NCBI GenBank assembly: GCA_013350335.1
Contig: CM023537.1
Coordinates: 11,650,438 to 11,714,437, forward strand
Reading direction: 5' to 3'
Source of the DNA: Chimonanthus salicifolius
Lineage: Eukaryota > Streptophyta > Magnoliopsida > Laurales > Calycanthaceae
Length of the DNA: 64,000 nucleotides
Below are positions 28,301-38,902 of this stretch, one piece after another. Position 1 is the first letter of the stretch. Every line of letters starts with the position of its first letter. Both the position numbers and the translations under genes were made by a program. The notes under the pieces were generated by a model. That model did no database searches. It was not told where the DNA came from and saw only the letters and a list, made by a program, of their open reading frames with translations.

Positions 28301-31300
28301 ATTGCATGAATAATCGCGTTATGTCGTGGCATTTTTACTTCAGAAGGGAGCTGAGGAACTTTGAAGTGGAGTGTGTTATTGATCTCAAAGCTCAATTGGG
28401 TGAATTCCCTCTGGTCCTTGACGGTGACGACGAACTGGTTTGGATGGGTAATTCCTCTGGCTTAGTCTCGGTCAAGTCTTTGGTTGAGCTGGCATCTCAG
28501 AGTGCATTTAGTTCGGATGGCCCTTTGGCTTTTGTGTGGAGTAGTGTTGCTCCACCAAGAGTTTAGTTGTTTAATTGGTGTTGTGCTAAAAGGAAAATCT
28601 TGACGAGGTTGGAGCTTAGGAGAAGGGGACTATTGGGTTTGGGTGGTGTTACCTTGTGCCCTCTTTGTAACTGTGATGACGAATCTATTGACCATCTCCT
28701 AGTCTCGTGTCCGTTCTCATGGAGGATTTAGTGTTTCTTTCTAAATCTTATGGGGGTTACTTGGGTGTGCCCTGGCTCTTGGGATAGTTTGATGGATTCT
28801 TGGGTTATTCGTCGGGTTAGAAGAAGAAGGAAGCCTGCTTGGGTTTCGATCCCGGCCGTGGTATCGTGGACTATTTGGAAGGAGAGGAACTCTAGGATTT
28901 TCGAAGGACAGTCGTTGGAAGTTAATGATCTTTTTCACAAAGCAAAATGGAGGCTGTATACTTGGTTATGTAACAACAAGGATTTCAAAGATCTCAAGGC
29001 TGGGGATCTGTGGCAATCTTGGGAGGGTTGCTTGAGGTCTGCTCCTATGGTAAAAAGGCCTAAGCAAGCTTTGTGGCCCCCTCCTCCTCGGGGGATCCTA
29101 AAGTTTAATGTGGATGGAGCTTCGTACGACAAACTGGGTCCGGCTGGTATTGGGGGAGTCCTTAGAGACCATTCGGGCGGTATTCGAGTTTTTTTCTCGG
29201 AAACAGTGGGGATCAAATATTCTAATGAGGTTGAACTTCATAGTATTAGGAGAGCCTTGACCTTAGGTGTTAGTTTAGGGAGAGTTAAATTAGAAATTGG
29301 AAGTGATTCTTCGAATGCTATAAAATGGGTTAGGGGTACTAGGAGATCTCCTGGAGGTTAACCACAACTGTTAGGGAGATTAAGGGGCTAATCTTGGGCA
29401 TGGAGGTTTCCTTCAATCAGATTAGTCGATCAGCAAATGGTGTGGCAGGTTTTTTCGCTAAGAATGGTGTTGAAGGATCAACTTTAGGCGTTTTTCTTTT
29501 ATAGCAAAGATATCTGTGGTTTTGTGGTTCTTGTTGTTTTGCGTTTTTGTTTTCTTGGGCCTAATCCTCGTAGGTCTTTTGTGTTTTGTAGCTTTGCCTT
29601 GTACTTATTTTTCTTTTAATGAATTTTCTTCTTTATCGCTCAAAAAAAAAAAAGTATATTACCCTTGGTATAAGAAACTTATACCACCGACAACTTGAAA
29701 CCAACCAATATAAGACCCCTGCAATACTCCACAAATACAACACTCAAAATGAGAATATGCCCCACTACCCCAAAAATCTAACAGAACATGAATCAACAAC
29801 CCCATACCAATTACCAAAAATCAATAAGAGCACCATCTCTGTCCACTCCAGTCTTGGTCAAGAAGTTAGCTACCCCATTTGTAGAGCATGTGACATGACG
29901 GACAGATATCCAACTGTTGAAATCCTCCTCCAAGGAGGTCTCTTCTTTCCGCTCGCCCATTTAATTGCAGTCATCAAATCACCTTCTATTACAAGCTCAC
30001 CCATGCCTCGACCACAGAAACAAGGCCTTCCTAATAACAAATATTTCCCCTTTCATTCGAATCCCCCTTTTTTTGAGTAGTAACGATTAACTATTATGTT
30101 ATAAGGGAAAATCAAGTACAAAAGTTTAAGAAGTGGCCTAAGAGGGTTAGACCCAACAATAAAAAGAAAGAATCAAAAGTACATCACAAAAATAAAACCA
30201 AAATAGAAAAATCCCGGCCTAAGAAATAGGTCTATCGTCCTGGTAGCTGAAAGATGCTTGTAACTGAACCGTCGACTTCTTTCTTTGCAATAATCTGTCA
30301 CCCCATTTGCCATTCGGCTGATTTGAGCGAAGGAAACCTCAGGCCCGAGACAAGTGCCCTAACACCCACTTATTCTGAAAAATTGAAAAGCAATTCCCCC
30401 CTTCCATTACACCTCCCCCCTCCAAAAAAACAAAAGAAAACAAAATGCCTATAGAACTTGGCTTTCTCCTTGCTGTCTCATCTACATTAAAATTAATGCA
30501 CCCCTTTGTTGGAGGACACCAGACAACCCTAACCTTCCTAGAATTTCCATGAAATTTTGAATGTATGTATATTATCATTTTGCACTTTCCCATATTTTTG
30601 AACTTTTTTGTCCTATCAGAGTACTTGTTCCTTAGTCTTTCTCCATGGCTCTATTAAAAGATCATGTGCTACATATTGAGATCTTAGCAAGAGAACAACT
30701 TTAAGGTTCTTATTGTATTGTTTGCATAATTGGTGCCATGCTACTTTTGGAAACTCTTAGGTACTTGGTTATAATGGCTTAAAATCAACATTTGTAACCC
30801 ATTCTCCATTTCCCCACTCCACCCACTAGAGTGGTTGTCAATTTGCAAACGTTATTTTGTGAATTACCTTTAGTCGAACATTTTTTAACATCCTCTAAGT
30901 TAATATCAGTTCTACAATTTGTAGGTGAGTCTGAATATTACTACAACAGTTGAAGCCTATGTTTATGTCTGTTTAGTAATATATATTCAACAATTGTAAT
31001 GCATCCAACTGTGTACCGATTCAATACATTCATTTTTAATACAGAATTCAGTTGGTCTACTGTTTGTTTGACTGATAATCATTTATTTTGATATTGTTGT
31101 CTTATGATCGAGTGTTGATTCCTATGATCTCAATTTTTTTTTTAGGTTGATGTACATGTTCTCATTGTGGTTTACCATATGCAGGAGAAACTAATGATTC
31201 CAACATTATATCTCTACGTTCACGACAAATGAAAAACTTCCATATGGCTTTAATGATCTCACAGGTAGCACTTTTAGAAACAAGTTTAATTATAAAACCA

Positions 31301-34300
31301 TCAATTTCATAATATCATGTATGGGATATTTAACAAATGTGATCTTTCTAAGTTGGTTCCCAACAAGCCTATGGTAAACAGGTTTCAGTCTTCAAAGGTT
31401 GTGGCACCTCGTTGAATGATTTAGAGAGTTTAATGCCAATTGTTTGTGAAATTTTGTCATGTTTTAGAATGACTTCATGCACATATCATCAATAGTTTGA
31501 TGTAGCCAGAGCTTAGGTTAAGATTCACCTTCCTGGGTTCATATAGTAGTCACATGTTCTCTTGGTATCAATAACTGTGTTAGAGACTAAGACACATGTT
31601 CTCGTCTCCCGACCGCTCGCTGCAACACCCAATTGCCTGACCGGCTATCTGCTGCCGCTCCTTGTGTCTTGTGTTGTCGTTCGCCCAGGCTTGCCTAGGC
31701 TGTTTGGAAATGCACAGTTCCCACCCGAGTGAATGCTATCTCCCCTGTTATTCCTCACTCGTGCATTTCCACCCGAGTGAATGCTATCTCCCCTGTTATT
31801 CCTCACTCAACCAAGTGGATCCTTGTTTCTTTCTTTACTTTTAATACTACTTTCCACGTGGGACCGTTTGACCCTTTGTTGGTGATCTTGGGGCCATTGA
31901 CCACGGTTTGACCAAGCCACACCTGTTTTTATTCTACCGATCCTACTTCCACTTCATCAAGTGGTACCAGAGCCTTGATCGGACAGCAACTCAAGGGTGG
32001 GATCTCAGATCTAACAGCCTTCCCCTATAGTTCAATGCCTATGGGAAGTGCCCCGAGAAATCGAGCCGTCGCCCAAGCCAAGTTCAACGAACTACGACAA
32101 AGCGTCCAATGGGTTGCAAGTAGCAGTGATGCGACTCTACCATGAATCTCAACCCAAGGCACTCAAATGATCGACATGTCCCGCTGAGGGATGATGCTCG
32201 TGGCAATAGGGGTAGGAGACCCCACATATCCTACACTCAACCCACTTACATTGACTACTCAAGCATTGATGAGGTGGTAGATCTCCTTGTGCGGCATGAG
32301 TGGTGACACGTGGATCTTGAGATGCACGATCACAATAGAGATTACCTTATGAAGGTGGACCTTCCATCTTTCAACGGACAATTGTTGTGCATCCACTTCC
32401 TTCCGGTAGATTATGATCGAAGTTCACCGGGACCTGAGAAGCAATAATCTTTCCTCCTTGTCAATGACATCAAGCAAGAATCGGTAGAGACGTGTGAAGT
32501 CTTGGCGTCGGTCGTACAGGAGTCAAATTAGCTCTCGTTCCACCGGAGAATATCGTCTCCCTATAGTTGCAGCCAGTGCAAGCACCACATACAATATCAT
32601 TGCTGAAGAATGAGCCACCTGCATTGTTGGCATTACAGACGATGCAACCGGAGGAGGACGACCCACCATTGGTGTTGCAACTGCCACAAGCGCCACAAGC
32701 ATCACAGAAGATGGAACTGATCAAGAGTGAGCATCACTTGTTCTCTTCTGACATCAAGCCACTTCTCATTATCGTTGAGGACATCTCACATCGTGCTACT
32801 GTCATCGTGGTTCCACACACACATATTGAACTTGTGAATGACAAGGCTCACCATGAAGGGTTACCTGACATGCTTGAACCTTCAAAGTATAAAGAAGGAA
32901 CCATCAAGTATTGGAGGTTCCCTCATTGGATACGAACTCGAAGACGAGTTCCTTTCAACAACGGGGGATTGATGCAACACAAGATTTCCCCGAATCCCGA
33001 ATGGATCCCGTGTGTCAACAAGCCGAATAGGAAACTTTCCATCTTGAATTTTTTTTTTTTTTTTATCTTTTATCTATTTTGGTTTATTTTTCTTTCTGTA
33101 TAAATCCCCAATGTTTGATGGTAAAGGGGGGAATTTATTTTGGGAAAAAAAATGGATTCTTCTCTTCTAAGAGTTCTTCTTTCTTCTTCTCCATTTTCTT
33201 TTCTCCCTATTCTTCCTCACACCAATGACGGTGCTCCCCGGTCCCCTCTCTTCTCCTACTTCTTCTTCTTCCTCTTTCCCCATTCTATCCTTGATTTTAG
33301 TCACCGACCTAGGTGGATTCCCAGTTGCCCTACGACAATCGCACAAGTGGACGGTCGTTCCTAGGGTTGAAATCGGGTCGAGTTTCTTAAAACCCAATCC
33401 GACCCAAGTCAGTATATTATGAAACCCGAACCGACCCGACCCATGCTTTTGACCCGAAAATCTTGACCCGACCTGGTCCGAATTCTGCCCCAACCCGCAT
33501 TCTGAACCCATTTTAGTCGGGTCGGTCGGGTTAACTTGTAAATTTCTCAATCTGGCCTGACCCGAATTCCATGCGAGTTTTTGCCTTCTCTACCCAACCT
33601 GACCCACTGGCCCGACTTGCATTACCCAACCCGAGTTTCACCCCTAGCCGTTCCCATCCTCTGCACTTCCGATGGTCATCTCCCGACCGCTCACTACAAC
33701 ACCTGATCGTTGGACCGGCGATCTGTTGTCATTCACTGCGTCCTGTGCCGTCATTCGCCCAAGCTGTTTGGAAATGCGCAGTTCCCACCCGAGCGAATGT
33801 CGTCTCCCCTGTTTTTCCTCACTCAACCCTGTGGATCCCTGTTTCTTTCTTTACCTTTAATACTCCTTTCCATGTGGGACCGTTTGACCCATTGTTGGTG
33901 TTCTTGGGGCCATTGACTACAGTTTGACTGAGCCACACATGTTTTTATTTGACCGGTCATGTTTCCACTTCATTAGATAAGCTTGTTGGAAAGCTCTAAA
34001 TTTAATTCATGGCTCACCAAATTAGATCAATGAAGCTATGATTAAAGTCATAAACGTTGAGGGGTGCAAGACATCATTGTCACACACACACACACACACA
34101 CGCACGCACGCACGCACGCACGCACACGCGCACACACACACACACACACACACATCATTGTCACACACACACACACACACGCACGCACGCACGCACACAC
34201 ACACGCACGCACGCACGCACGCACACACACGCACGCACACACACACACACACGCGCACGCACGCACGCACGCTCGCTCGCTCGCTCTGAACCTTTATTTA

Positions 34301-34510
34301 TTTGAGCACCCCTATGTGGGGCACTCAGCACCCCTATGTGGGGCACTCTTAGGCACGCACGCACACGCACGCACGCACACACACACACACTCTGAACCAG
34401 CACCCCTATGTGGGGCACTCAGCACCCCTATGTGGGGCACTCTTAGGCCCACACACACACACACACACACACACTCTGAACCTTTATTTATTTGAGCACC
34501 CCTATGTGGG

Positions 34511-34546
<36 letters not shown>

Positions 34547-37500
34547 AACCTTTATTTATTTGAGCACCCCTATGTGGGGCACTCAGCACCCCTATGTGGG
34601 GCACTCTTAGGCCCACACACACACACACACACACACACTCTGAACCTTTATTTATTTGAGCACCCCTATGTGGGGCACTCTTAGGCCCATGTGGATGGGT
34701 TGGTTGGAAAGGTCCTTACTTGGATAGGGTACTTACAAAAGATCAACTTAATTGGATAATGAAGTCATGTTTTTTTAAGGGCCCAAAGTTGGCTCACTTC
34801 TGAAGTTTTTTTTTTTTTAATCTAAATTCATTTAGGCTTGAATTTAATGGAGAGATCTTAAATTGCGTCAAATTGGGTGGGGATACAATTCTAGAGGGTT
34901 GAGGAACATGGGGGGACTTTGAGGGTGGGGGGTAAGGGGTGAAAATGGCCCCCTGGTAGACCCCATTTGGACAGTTCTCATTTGAGCACTGGCGCCTAGT
35001 AGATCCTGGTAATTTTTATGCATGCTTGCCCGTTCAAGAATTCAAGTCAAATCTGAACTTGGGCTTTACTTCTCCTTGTGGCAGAAATCACCTTCCATGA
35101 ATCCATGATAGGTGGTGGGTCTGATGAATATCACTTGATACAGTGATAATCAGCACTTAATTCTACTTGCCATGGTTGATGAGTAACTCCCTTTTAGGTT
35201 GTAGAAGTCAATTACACTAACAGCATGGTTCAATCTAGTGGTGAATATTACCTGATTACAGATGATGCTCAATATTTCAGTGCATGTAAGCTTAGTAACT
35301 TATTCTTCATGCTATAAGGTCACCTTAATCTCTCAACATTTATTTGAGCCTCTAGAGAGTCGCAATCTGCATTTATTCTCCATTCCTCATATATTTTAGT
35401 GCAAAAATATAATTGGGCCATCAATCTTCTTCTTCTTCTTCTTCAATTTTGTGATATCAAAGAGACTTTTCTCATTTCCATAAAATTATTTTATTTTATT
35501 TTTTTCTTTCAACTTATCCTACTCACTTTATTTTAATTCTGTTTTTTTTTTTTTTTAACTTTTTCAGCATCTAGCATGTTTGTGAGTTTTTGACTAATCA
35601 AAAAGGACTCTAGGAATGTTTGTCCATGCCTTGTTCACTGAATCTTTTTTTTTCTTTAAATTATTATTTGTCATCTTATGTGCTCCTGCAATTTTGACTT
35701 ATAACCAGGGAACACCAATGATGCTAATGGGAGATGAATATGCCCATACCCGCAAAGGAAACAACAATAGTTATGGGCATGATACTGCCATAAACCATTT
35801 CCAATGGAGACAGGTGCATCACCTGTTGTTCTTATATCTCATCCACCACAGTCTATGTTTGAACAAATGAAACAAATTAACAAGTTTTCCTTGTCTATAA
35901 GAGCAGTTGGAAGTGAAAAAGAAGAGTCACTTCAGATTTTTTTCAGAGATGATCAAGTTCCGCCACAAGCATCCTATATTGGGCCGTGACAAATTTCTTG
36001 ACAAAGTAAGCCATTTAGATTCTTAAAGATTTTTTTTTTTGTAATGGCTTGTTTTCCATTAAAAACTCCTCCTTTAGTTAACTGCGTATTATAACCTGTA
36101 TATTGTGTTTATTAAGAATGTTATTGCATGTGTGCACCATATAACTGCTATAAAATGCTTGCAAAGCACAACTTGTATTAGGTTCTGTTAGGATATGGTT
36201 AAGCCTGATATTCTAGCTGCCTAGTTGTCATTTGGTTCACTAGGAAATTATTTACACTGGCGAAGAAGACAAAGTGGAGGAAGTAAATATGGAGATTTGT
36301 GCCTTGGTTGTAATCTTAGGGTTGTTTTACTGTAAATTGCAAAAGCTACTGATGCTATGCATTCTATTTGCTTCTTCTTCTTCTTTTTGAGATAATAATG
36401 AAAGAAATATTACTAAAAGAAACTAAGTACAAAGGAAGAGAGAGAAAAAAATGGGAAATACAAAAGCTTTGTATATGAGAACTATACTAGAGCAAAAAAA
36501 CAAAAAGAAAAAAATCCAAAACCCCATTAGCCCAACTATAAGATATCCACAAATCCCTTTTGCCTCTAAACACCAACGTTTTTGAGAAAATCAGTTTGCT
36601 GACCTTCTAACATGGCTAAACAAAATTGTCCTACCACTTCAAGCCTCTCTAATGTCCCTCACTACATTAGCCAACCTCCAAGGGCGTTTCTTTCTAACAC
36701 ACGCCCAAGCTAAAGCAGTCTTAGAGCCCCCTTCTAGAGATTTCTTGTCATTGATTTAGATCCTTCACAGATTTTGCATTATAAAGTAGATATTTTAACA
36801 TCTTAACTTATTAAAAAGTTTATCCCCACACCTACGCTTAACTTTTGTGCCTTTTTTCTTCCTACACAGTATCATTAGGGATATATTCTGAAGCTTTATC
36901 ATTTCTCTCTGATTCACACCTTTGCCATATTTTAAGGGGGAGATTACAATCACTTTTACCTGAGGAACTTGTTTCTTTGAAACATTCTTAACATACAATG
37001 TGACTAGCCTTTCACAACATTGATTTTACCTCTCTTCGTTACTGGGCAAGAGTTGCATCAAATGAATTGAAGAACTAAATAGAAAGATACGGGGAAAAAA
37101 GTTATATGCAGCATATTTGTAGCTAATAAAGTTAGTGTTTCTGCCTCTACATTGCTCGTGTCTTTACCATGATTGACCTGTGTGTTTTCATTACAATACA
37201 TTCATAGGAAGTTGGCCTTTAGTTACTGGCATGCGATGCCTGCAGATACACTTCTAAAATAGTGTTTGCCAGAACTTAAGCATTCATCATATCTCATTCT
37301 CCACATTTATTCATGTCACTTATTTCTTGTATTCCTATAAAAGTATCTTTTAATCAAATTTTCTGTGCCATGCAGAATGATATTACCTGGCATGAGGATA
37401 ACTGGGACAACTACGAAAGCAGATTCATTGCTTTTACGTAAGAAAAACCCACATAACTCAATAAATTTGAATATTCCCAATTAACTAAGTCAACTTCAGA

Positions 37501-38611
37501 TTCTTTCTTAGAAACAATATTTTTTTTCATTTTCTCTGTTACACATGCAAGAAGTGGTTGTTTATGTTCTGGATAATATAGTTGATAATGAGCATGATGA
37601 GATGGACTCACTCTGATTGGCATGAAATCTTAATTTTGTAGGCTTCATGATGGAAATTTTGGAGACATCTACTTAGCATTCAATGCACATGATTATTTTG
37701 TTAAAGCTGTAATACCCTCTCCACCGCATAAGAGGCAATGGTACCGAGTGGTATGGCTTCTTTCATCTTGCCTATATGTGTCAAATGTCTCTACATCTTC
37801 CTTCTATAGTGTGCCAATGCTACAAATACCATATGCTTAATGTGCAAGGTTCTTGTCATTAGTATAGTATATCACATATTTGTGTGTGTGTATGTACAAA
37901 ACTGATTAGCTGCAAACCCATGAGGGGTTCTCGCAGTCAAAACTAAGTATTAGGCCCAATTATGATCATTGACTAATGCTTAAATATAGTGCCTATGAAA
38001 AATCAGCTTGAATGGGTGACTCTAGGTATGGTTTTTAGAGCCCCAAAGATCATATGTTTATGAATTTTCGATCCAGCAGCAGTGTAACTTAGGTAATAAA
38101 TACCACCACTATTAAAAAAAAAAACATTAGGTAATAAATACCACACCACACAGTAAAATCGTATCAAATGTTCTAATTCAGCAGTGCATGTTAGTTTTCT
38201 TGGAAAGCGGGGGCCGGTAGGAATCAATGAGCTCTAAATAAAATCCAAACTCCTGTAACTCTAAACAAATCAACTGGCGGGTAAAATCCGTAATTTCATT
38301 TTGGTGTAAAGAAAATTTGCCATGGCATGTATTTTCAATTTGTCATGATATCTTGTATAGGGACATGGTATTTGGCCACTGTTAACCTTGTCAGCATCAG
38401 CATGTACCTAGCACAGTAGCATAAACAATCAAGACAATACATTCATCCAATACATGTAACAATCCCGAGTTACATCCATGACGCTGCTGAATTGCAGGTT
38501 GATACTAATCTTGAATCTCCTCACGATTTTATTCCGGACGGCATCCCTGGAATAAAAAACAAATACAACATTGCTCCATACGCATCTATACTTCTTGAAG
38601 CAAAACCATGA
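4727..38611 (+). CDS. ISA3: Isoamylase-type starch-debranching enzyme, plastidial (isoamylase 3), 24 exons
   Basis: Hydrolyses alpha-1,6 branches of starch; ISA3-type enzymes act on short branches during starch breakdown in plastids. Exons: 4727-4830, 7146-7163, 7315-7384, 8614-8770, 10143-10216, 10380-10616, 13833-13937, 14428-14532, 15057-15191, 15327-15413, 15621-15678, 17127-17190, 18212-18311, 19575-19675, 19918-19969, 21529-21591, 22091-22180, 22269-22341, 31185-31264, 35709-35813, 35907-36005, 37376-37437, 37642-37750, 38498-38611. From exon 3 onward all junctions are GT-AG and phases agree without stops, giving about 753 residues, a normal family length. A Ser-rich N-terminus suits a transit peptide, followed by a CBM48-like domain and a GH13 domain. 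All four GH13 regions are intact: [24 protein letters not shown] and VIAHDGF. The protein ends ILLEAKP. The exon 1-3 junctions are least certain. ISA3 rather than ISA1 or ISA2 is inferred from overall resemblance and the intact catalytic residues. Confidence 0.93.
8614..10616 (+). other. ISA3: ISA3 exons 4-6: CBM48-like domain
   Basis: Exon 4 encodes [19 protein letters not shown] and [16 protein letters not shown], the usual start of the N-terminal glycogen-debranching (CBM48) beta-sandwich. Exon 5 gives [12 protein letters not shown] and exon 6 gives [18 protein letters not shown] and LLDPYAK. The frame into exon 5 is kept only with the acceptor AG at 10141-10142. The better-looking CAG ending at 10122 would cause a frameshift and early stop. 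Intron 4 holds a CT microsatellite near 9265-9286 and no gene. Confidence 0.88.
10686..10856 (+). repeat. Left LTR of intron-6 element
   Basis: Starts TGTTGGAATA and ends TCTAACA; contains a TATATATAG box at about 10804-10812. Followed directly by the primer-binding site. Confidence 0.93.
10857..10940 (+). promoter_or_regulatory. Primer-binding site and two perfect hairpins
   Basis: TGGTATCAGAGC (10857-10868) is the primer-binding site. CGACTCT/AGAGTCG (10875-10881 with 10888-10894) forms a 7-bp stem with a 6-nt loop. CTCTCCCTCTGCC (10913-10925) is the exact reverse complement of 10927-10939, with one base between. Position and structure resemble retroviral dimerisation/packaging leaders; that role is inferred. 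Confidence 0.7.
13000..13290 (+). repeat. About 29-bp minisatellite inside the LTR element
   Basis: Roughly ten tandem copies of a unit like CATTTGCTGGCCTTTCATGG followed by TTACAGCCT, most regular between 13080 and 13265. Just after it, at 13480-13565, a GCAGCCAATCA-type unit of about 33 bp is repeated about three times. No coding similarity. Confidence 0.85.
13636..13805 (+). repeat. Right LTR of intron-6 element
   Basis: Matches the left LTR at nearly every position. Visible changes include ACAAGTGTAATTG to AGAAGTGTAGTAG, GGC to GGT before the TATATATAG box, and loss of one A near the end. Confidence 0.93.
17424..17964 (+). mobile_element. Complete TRIM retrotransposon in ISA3 intron 12
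   Basis: Two LTRs (17424-17654 and 17756-17964) share most of their sequence and end in TTACA; the left one starts TGTAATA. The interior is only about 100 bp: TGGTATCAGAGCAC (primer-binding site, 17657-17670), a short spacer and a purine tract TTTTAAGGGGGTGGA before the right LTR. The flanks share ATTA, an imperfect target duplication. The right LTR has lost about 20 bp. No coding capacity; size and plan are those of terminal-repeat retrotransposons in miniature. Confidence 0.88.
22342..24204. other. ISA3: First part of ISA3 intron 18: pyrimidine-rich and repeat DNA
   Basis: Contains a CT/CG microsatellite at about 22353-22385, then a long CT-rich stretch at 23100-23600. The palindromic GAAACTAGAAACTAGTTT recurs at about 23154 and 23218, with a degenerate third copy near 23330. 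No gene seen. Confidence 0.55.
22455..22690 (-). pseudogene. 3' remnant of an antisense LINE
   Basis: On the minus strand, 22660-22595 reads [18 protein letters not shown]. The VADFLAKQG motif is the usual end of the LINE RNase H domain. A T-rich stretch near 22460 marks the A-rich tail end of the truncated copy. Confidence 0.65.
24687..25374 (+). pseudogene. LINE endonuclease domain
   Basis: APE-type nickase domain of the second LINE ORF. Recognisable pieces are [42 protein letters not shown] and IPDHCPIIL, with the expected Asn, Glu, Asp and His residues still in place. Three in-frame stop codons interrupt it. Confidence 0.85.
25906..26600. repeat. Unexplained pyrimidine-rich block inserted in the LINE
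   Basis: About 0.7 kb of CT- and GC-richer DNA separates [17 protein letters not shown] (before) from RPTLNGLEF (after), which are close neighbours in related LINEs. TTCAGCCG at 25906 and TTCAGTCG at 26601 may be an imperfect 8-bp target duplication. No terminal inverted repeats or known protein were seen. Confidence 0.55.
26610..27892 (+). pseudogene. LINE reverse transcriptase domain
   Basis: Shows [53 protein letters not shown] (motif A Asp), [10 protein letters not shown] and, after a frameshift near 27320, [11 protein letters not shown] (catalytic FADD, about 27420-27450). A thumb-like region with [19 protein letters not shown] follows. It is conserved in sequence but no longer one frame. 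Confidence 0.88.
28900..29480 (+). pseudogene. LINE RNase H domain
   Basis: [32 protein letters not shown] and [15 protein letters not shown] carry the acidic residues of RNase H. The end of the domain is frameshifted at about 29360, then reads [16 protein letters not shown] before the 3' tail. Confidence 0.85.
29820..30600 (-). pseudogene. Antisense LINE RNase H remnant
   Basis: On the minus strand, 30545-30400 reads [15 protein letters not shown] and further left [31 protein letters not shown] and [10 protein letters not shown]. These are the start, middle and end of a LINE RNase H domain, with frameshifts and an unrelated AT-rich stretch between. It sits tail-to-tail with the larger LINE. 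Confidence 0.7.
31721..31808 (+). repeat. 40-bp tandem duplication in the left LTR
   Basis: CCACCCGAGTGAATGCTATC through CCTCACTC occurs at 31721-31760 and again at 31769-31808. The right LTR has a single copy near 33786. Confidence 0.9.
33362..33646. mobile_element. hAT-type MITE nested in the LTR element
   Basis: Ends TAGGGTTGAAATCGGG and CCCGAGTTTCACCCCTA are inverted repeats. GTCGTTCC (33354-33361) and GCCGTTCC (33647-33654) form an 8-bp target duplication with one change, the hAT hallmark. The interior is full of GACCCGACC-like words. No coding capacity. Confidence 0.8.
34076..34690. repeat. CA/GCAC microsatellites mixed with a GTGGGG minisatellite
   Basis: Runs of (CA)n and (GCAC)n alternate with copies of CTGAACCTTTATTTATTTGA and GAGCACCCCTATGTGGGGCA. 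The second unit occurs about eight times, and the composite block four times between 34286 and 34690. The long translations here are only repeats of His-Thr or Val-Cys and are not genes. Confidence 0.9.
35709..38611 (+). other. ISA3: ISA3 exons 20-24: C-terminal region
   Basis: Exon 20 encodes [20 protein letters not shown], the conserved segment after the barrel. Exon 21 gives [15 protein letters not shown], exon 22 [19 protein letters not shown], exon 23 [15 protein letters not shown], and exon 24 the last 37 residues with stop TGA at 38609-38611. Phases across these five exons are consistent. No separate polyadenylation signal was assigned. Confidence 0.92.
36380..36750 (-). pseudogene. 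Antisense LINE RNase H remnant in ISA3 intron 21
   Basis: The minus strand at 36745-36640 reads [20 protein letters not shown] then [11 protein letters not shown], followed by broken HVRRSAN and, shifted, DFLKNVGV. This is the end of a LINE RNase H domain. The oligo-T side near 36380 would be its A-rich tail. Confidence 0.65.
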
Positions 38612-38871
38612 GGTGGACAATAAGAGTTGCTATTAAAGTGGTTTGCTGGGAAGTTCTCTTTGTAACAACTGGTGAAGCAGATTAGATTTGCTATCTGGTC
38701 ATGCCAGCTTCATGTCAGATATCAGGAATAAATGGAATTTGATAGGTGAAGCCATGAAGCTAACCTGGGAGATTGCTAATTGCTGTTGGTACACATTTCT
38801 TTTCTGGTATACTAGGTTTTGTTTCTTTGTTGGATACTTGGAAGTGCACCTCCAACTTATAAACCTCTTCA

Positions 38872-38902
<31 letters not shown>

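Larger units (their letters stand above)
24205..29652 (+). mobile_element. L1-type LINE with RNase H domain, degenerate, in ISA3 intron 18
   Basis: In order: remains of the first ORF (24205-24689), an APE endonuclease starting [18 protein letters not shown] at 24687, reverse transcriptase, a Cys/His zinc-finger segment ([19 protein letters not shown], about 28658-28714), an RNase H domain and a terminal oligo-A at 29641-29652. The second ORF begins by ATGA overlap with the first. Several in-frame stops (for example at about 24906 and 25050) and a frameshift near 27320 make it inactive. It lies in the same orientation as ISA3. The 5' end is not defined. Confidence 0.9.
13833..31264 (+). other. 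ISA3: ISA3 exons 7-19: GH13 catalytic barrel
   Basis: Exon 7 starts [16 protein letters not shown]. Exon 10 carries region I ([12 protein letters not shown]). Exon 13 carries region II ([11 protein letters not shown]), whose Asp is the nucleophile in this family. Exon 14 carries region III ([12 protein letters not shown]), whose Glu is the acid/base. Exon 17 carries region IV ([13 protein letters not shown]) with the transition-state-stabilising His-Asp pair. All expected residues are present. Introns 11, 13 and 15 contain only decayed repeats and simple sequence. Introns 12 and 18 hold the elements listed separately. Confidence 0.92.
31597..33975 (+). mobile_element. Gypsy-like LTR element lacking pol (LARD-like), in ISA3 intron 19
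   Basis: A left LTR (ending about 31959 in CTTCATCA) and a right LTR (ending about 33975 in CTTCATTA) share TCTCCCGACCGCTC through GGGACCGTTTGACC. TGGTACCAGAGC (31962-31973) is a primer-binding site and GTAAAGGGGGGA (about 33121) a purine tract. The interior has gag-like remains ([15 protein letters not shown] near 32342) and a tail reading RVPFNNGG. No pol is present. The left LTR appears truncated at its 5' end, and the right one carries a hAT MITE. Confidence 0.72.

Noticed and set aside
33140..33364. 74-codon and antisense 127-codon frames
   Set aside because: They span the right LTR and the start of the hAT MITE; low-complexity, no domain.
34022..34542. Several long overlapping open frames on both strands
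   Set aside because: They translate CA and GCAC repeats (His-Thr-Ala or Val-Cys runs) and have no gene features.
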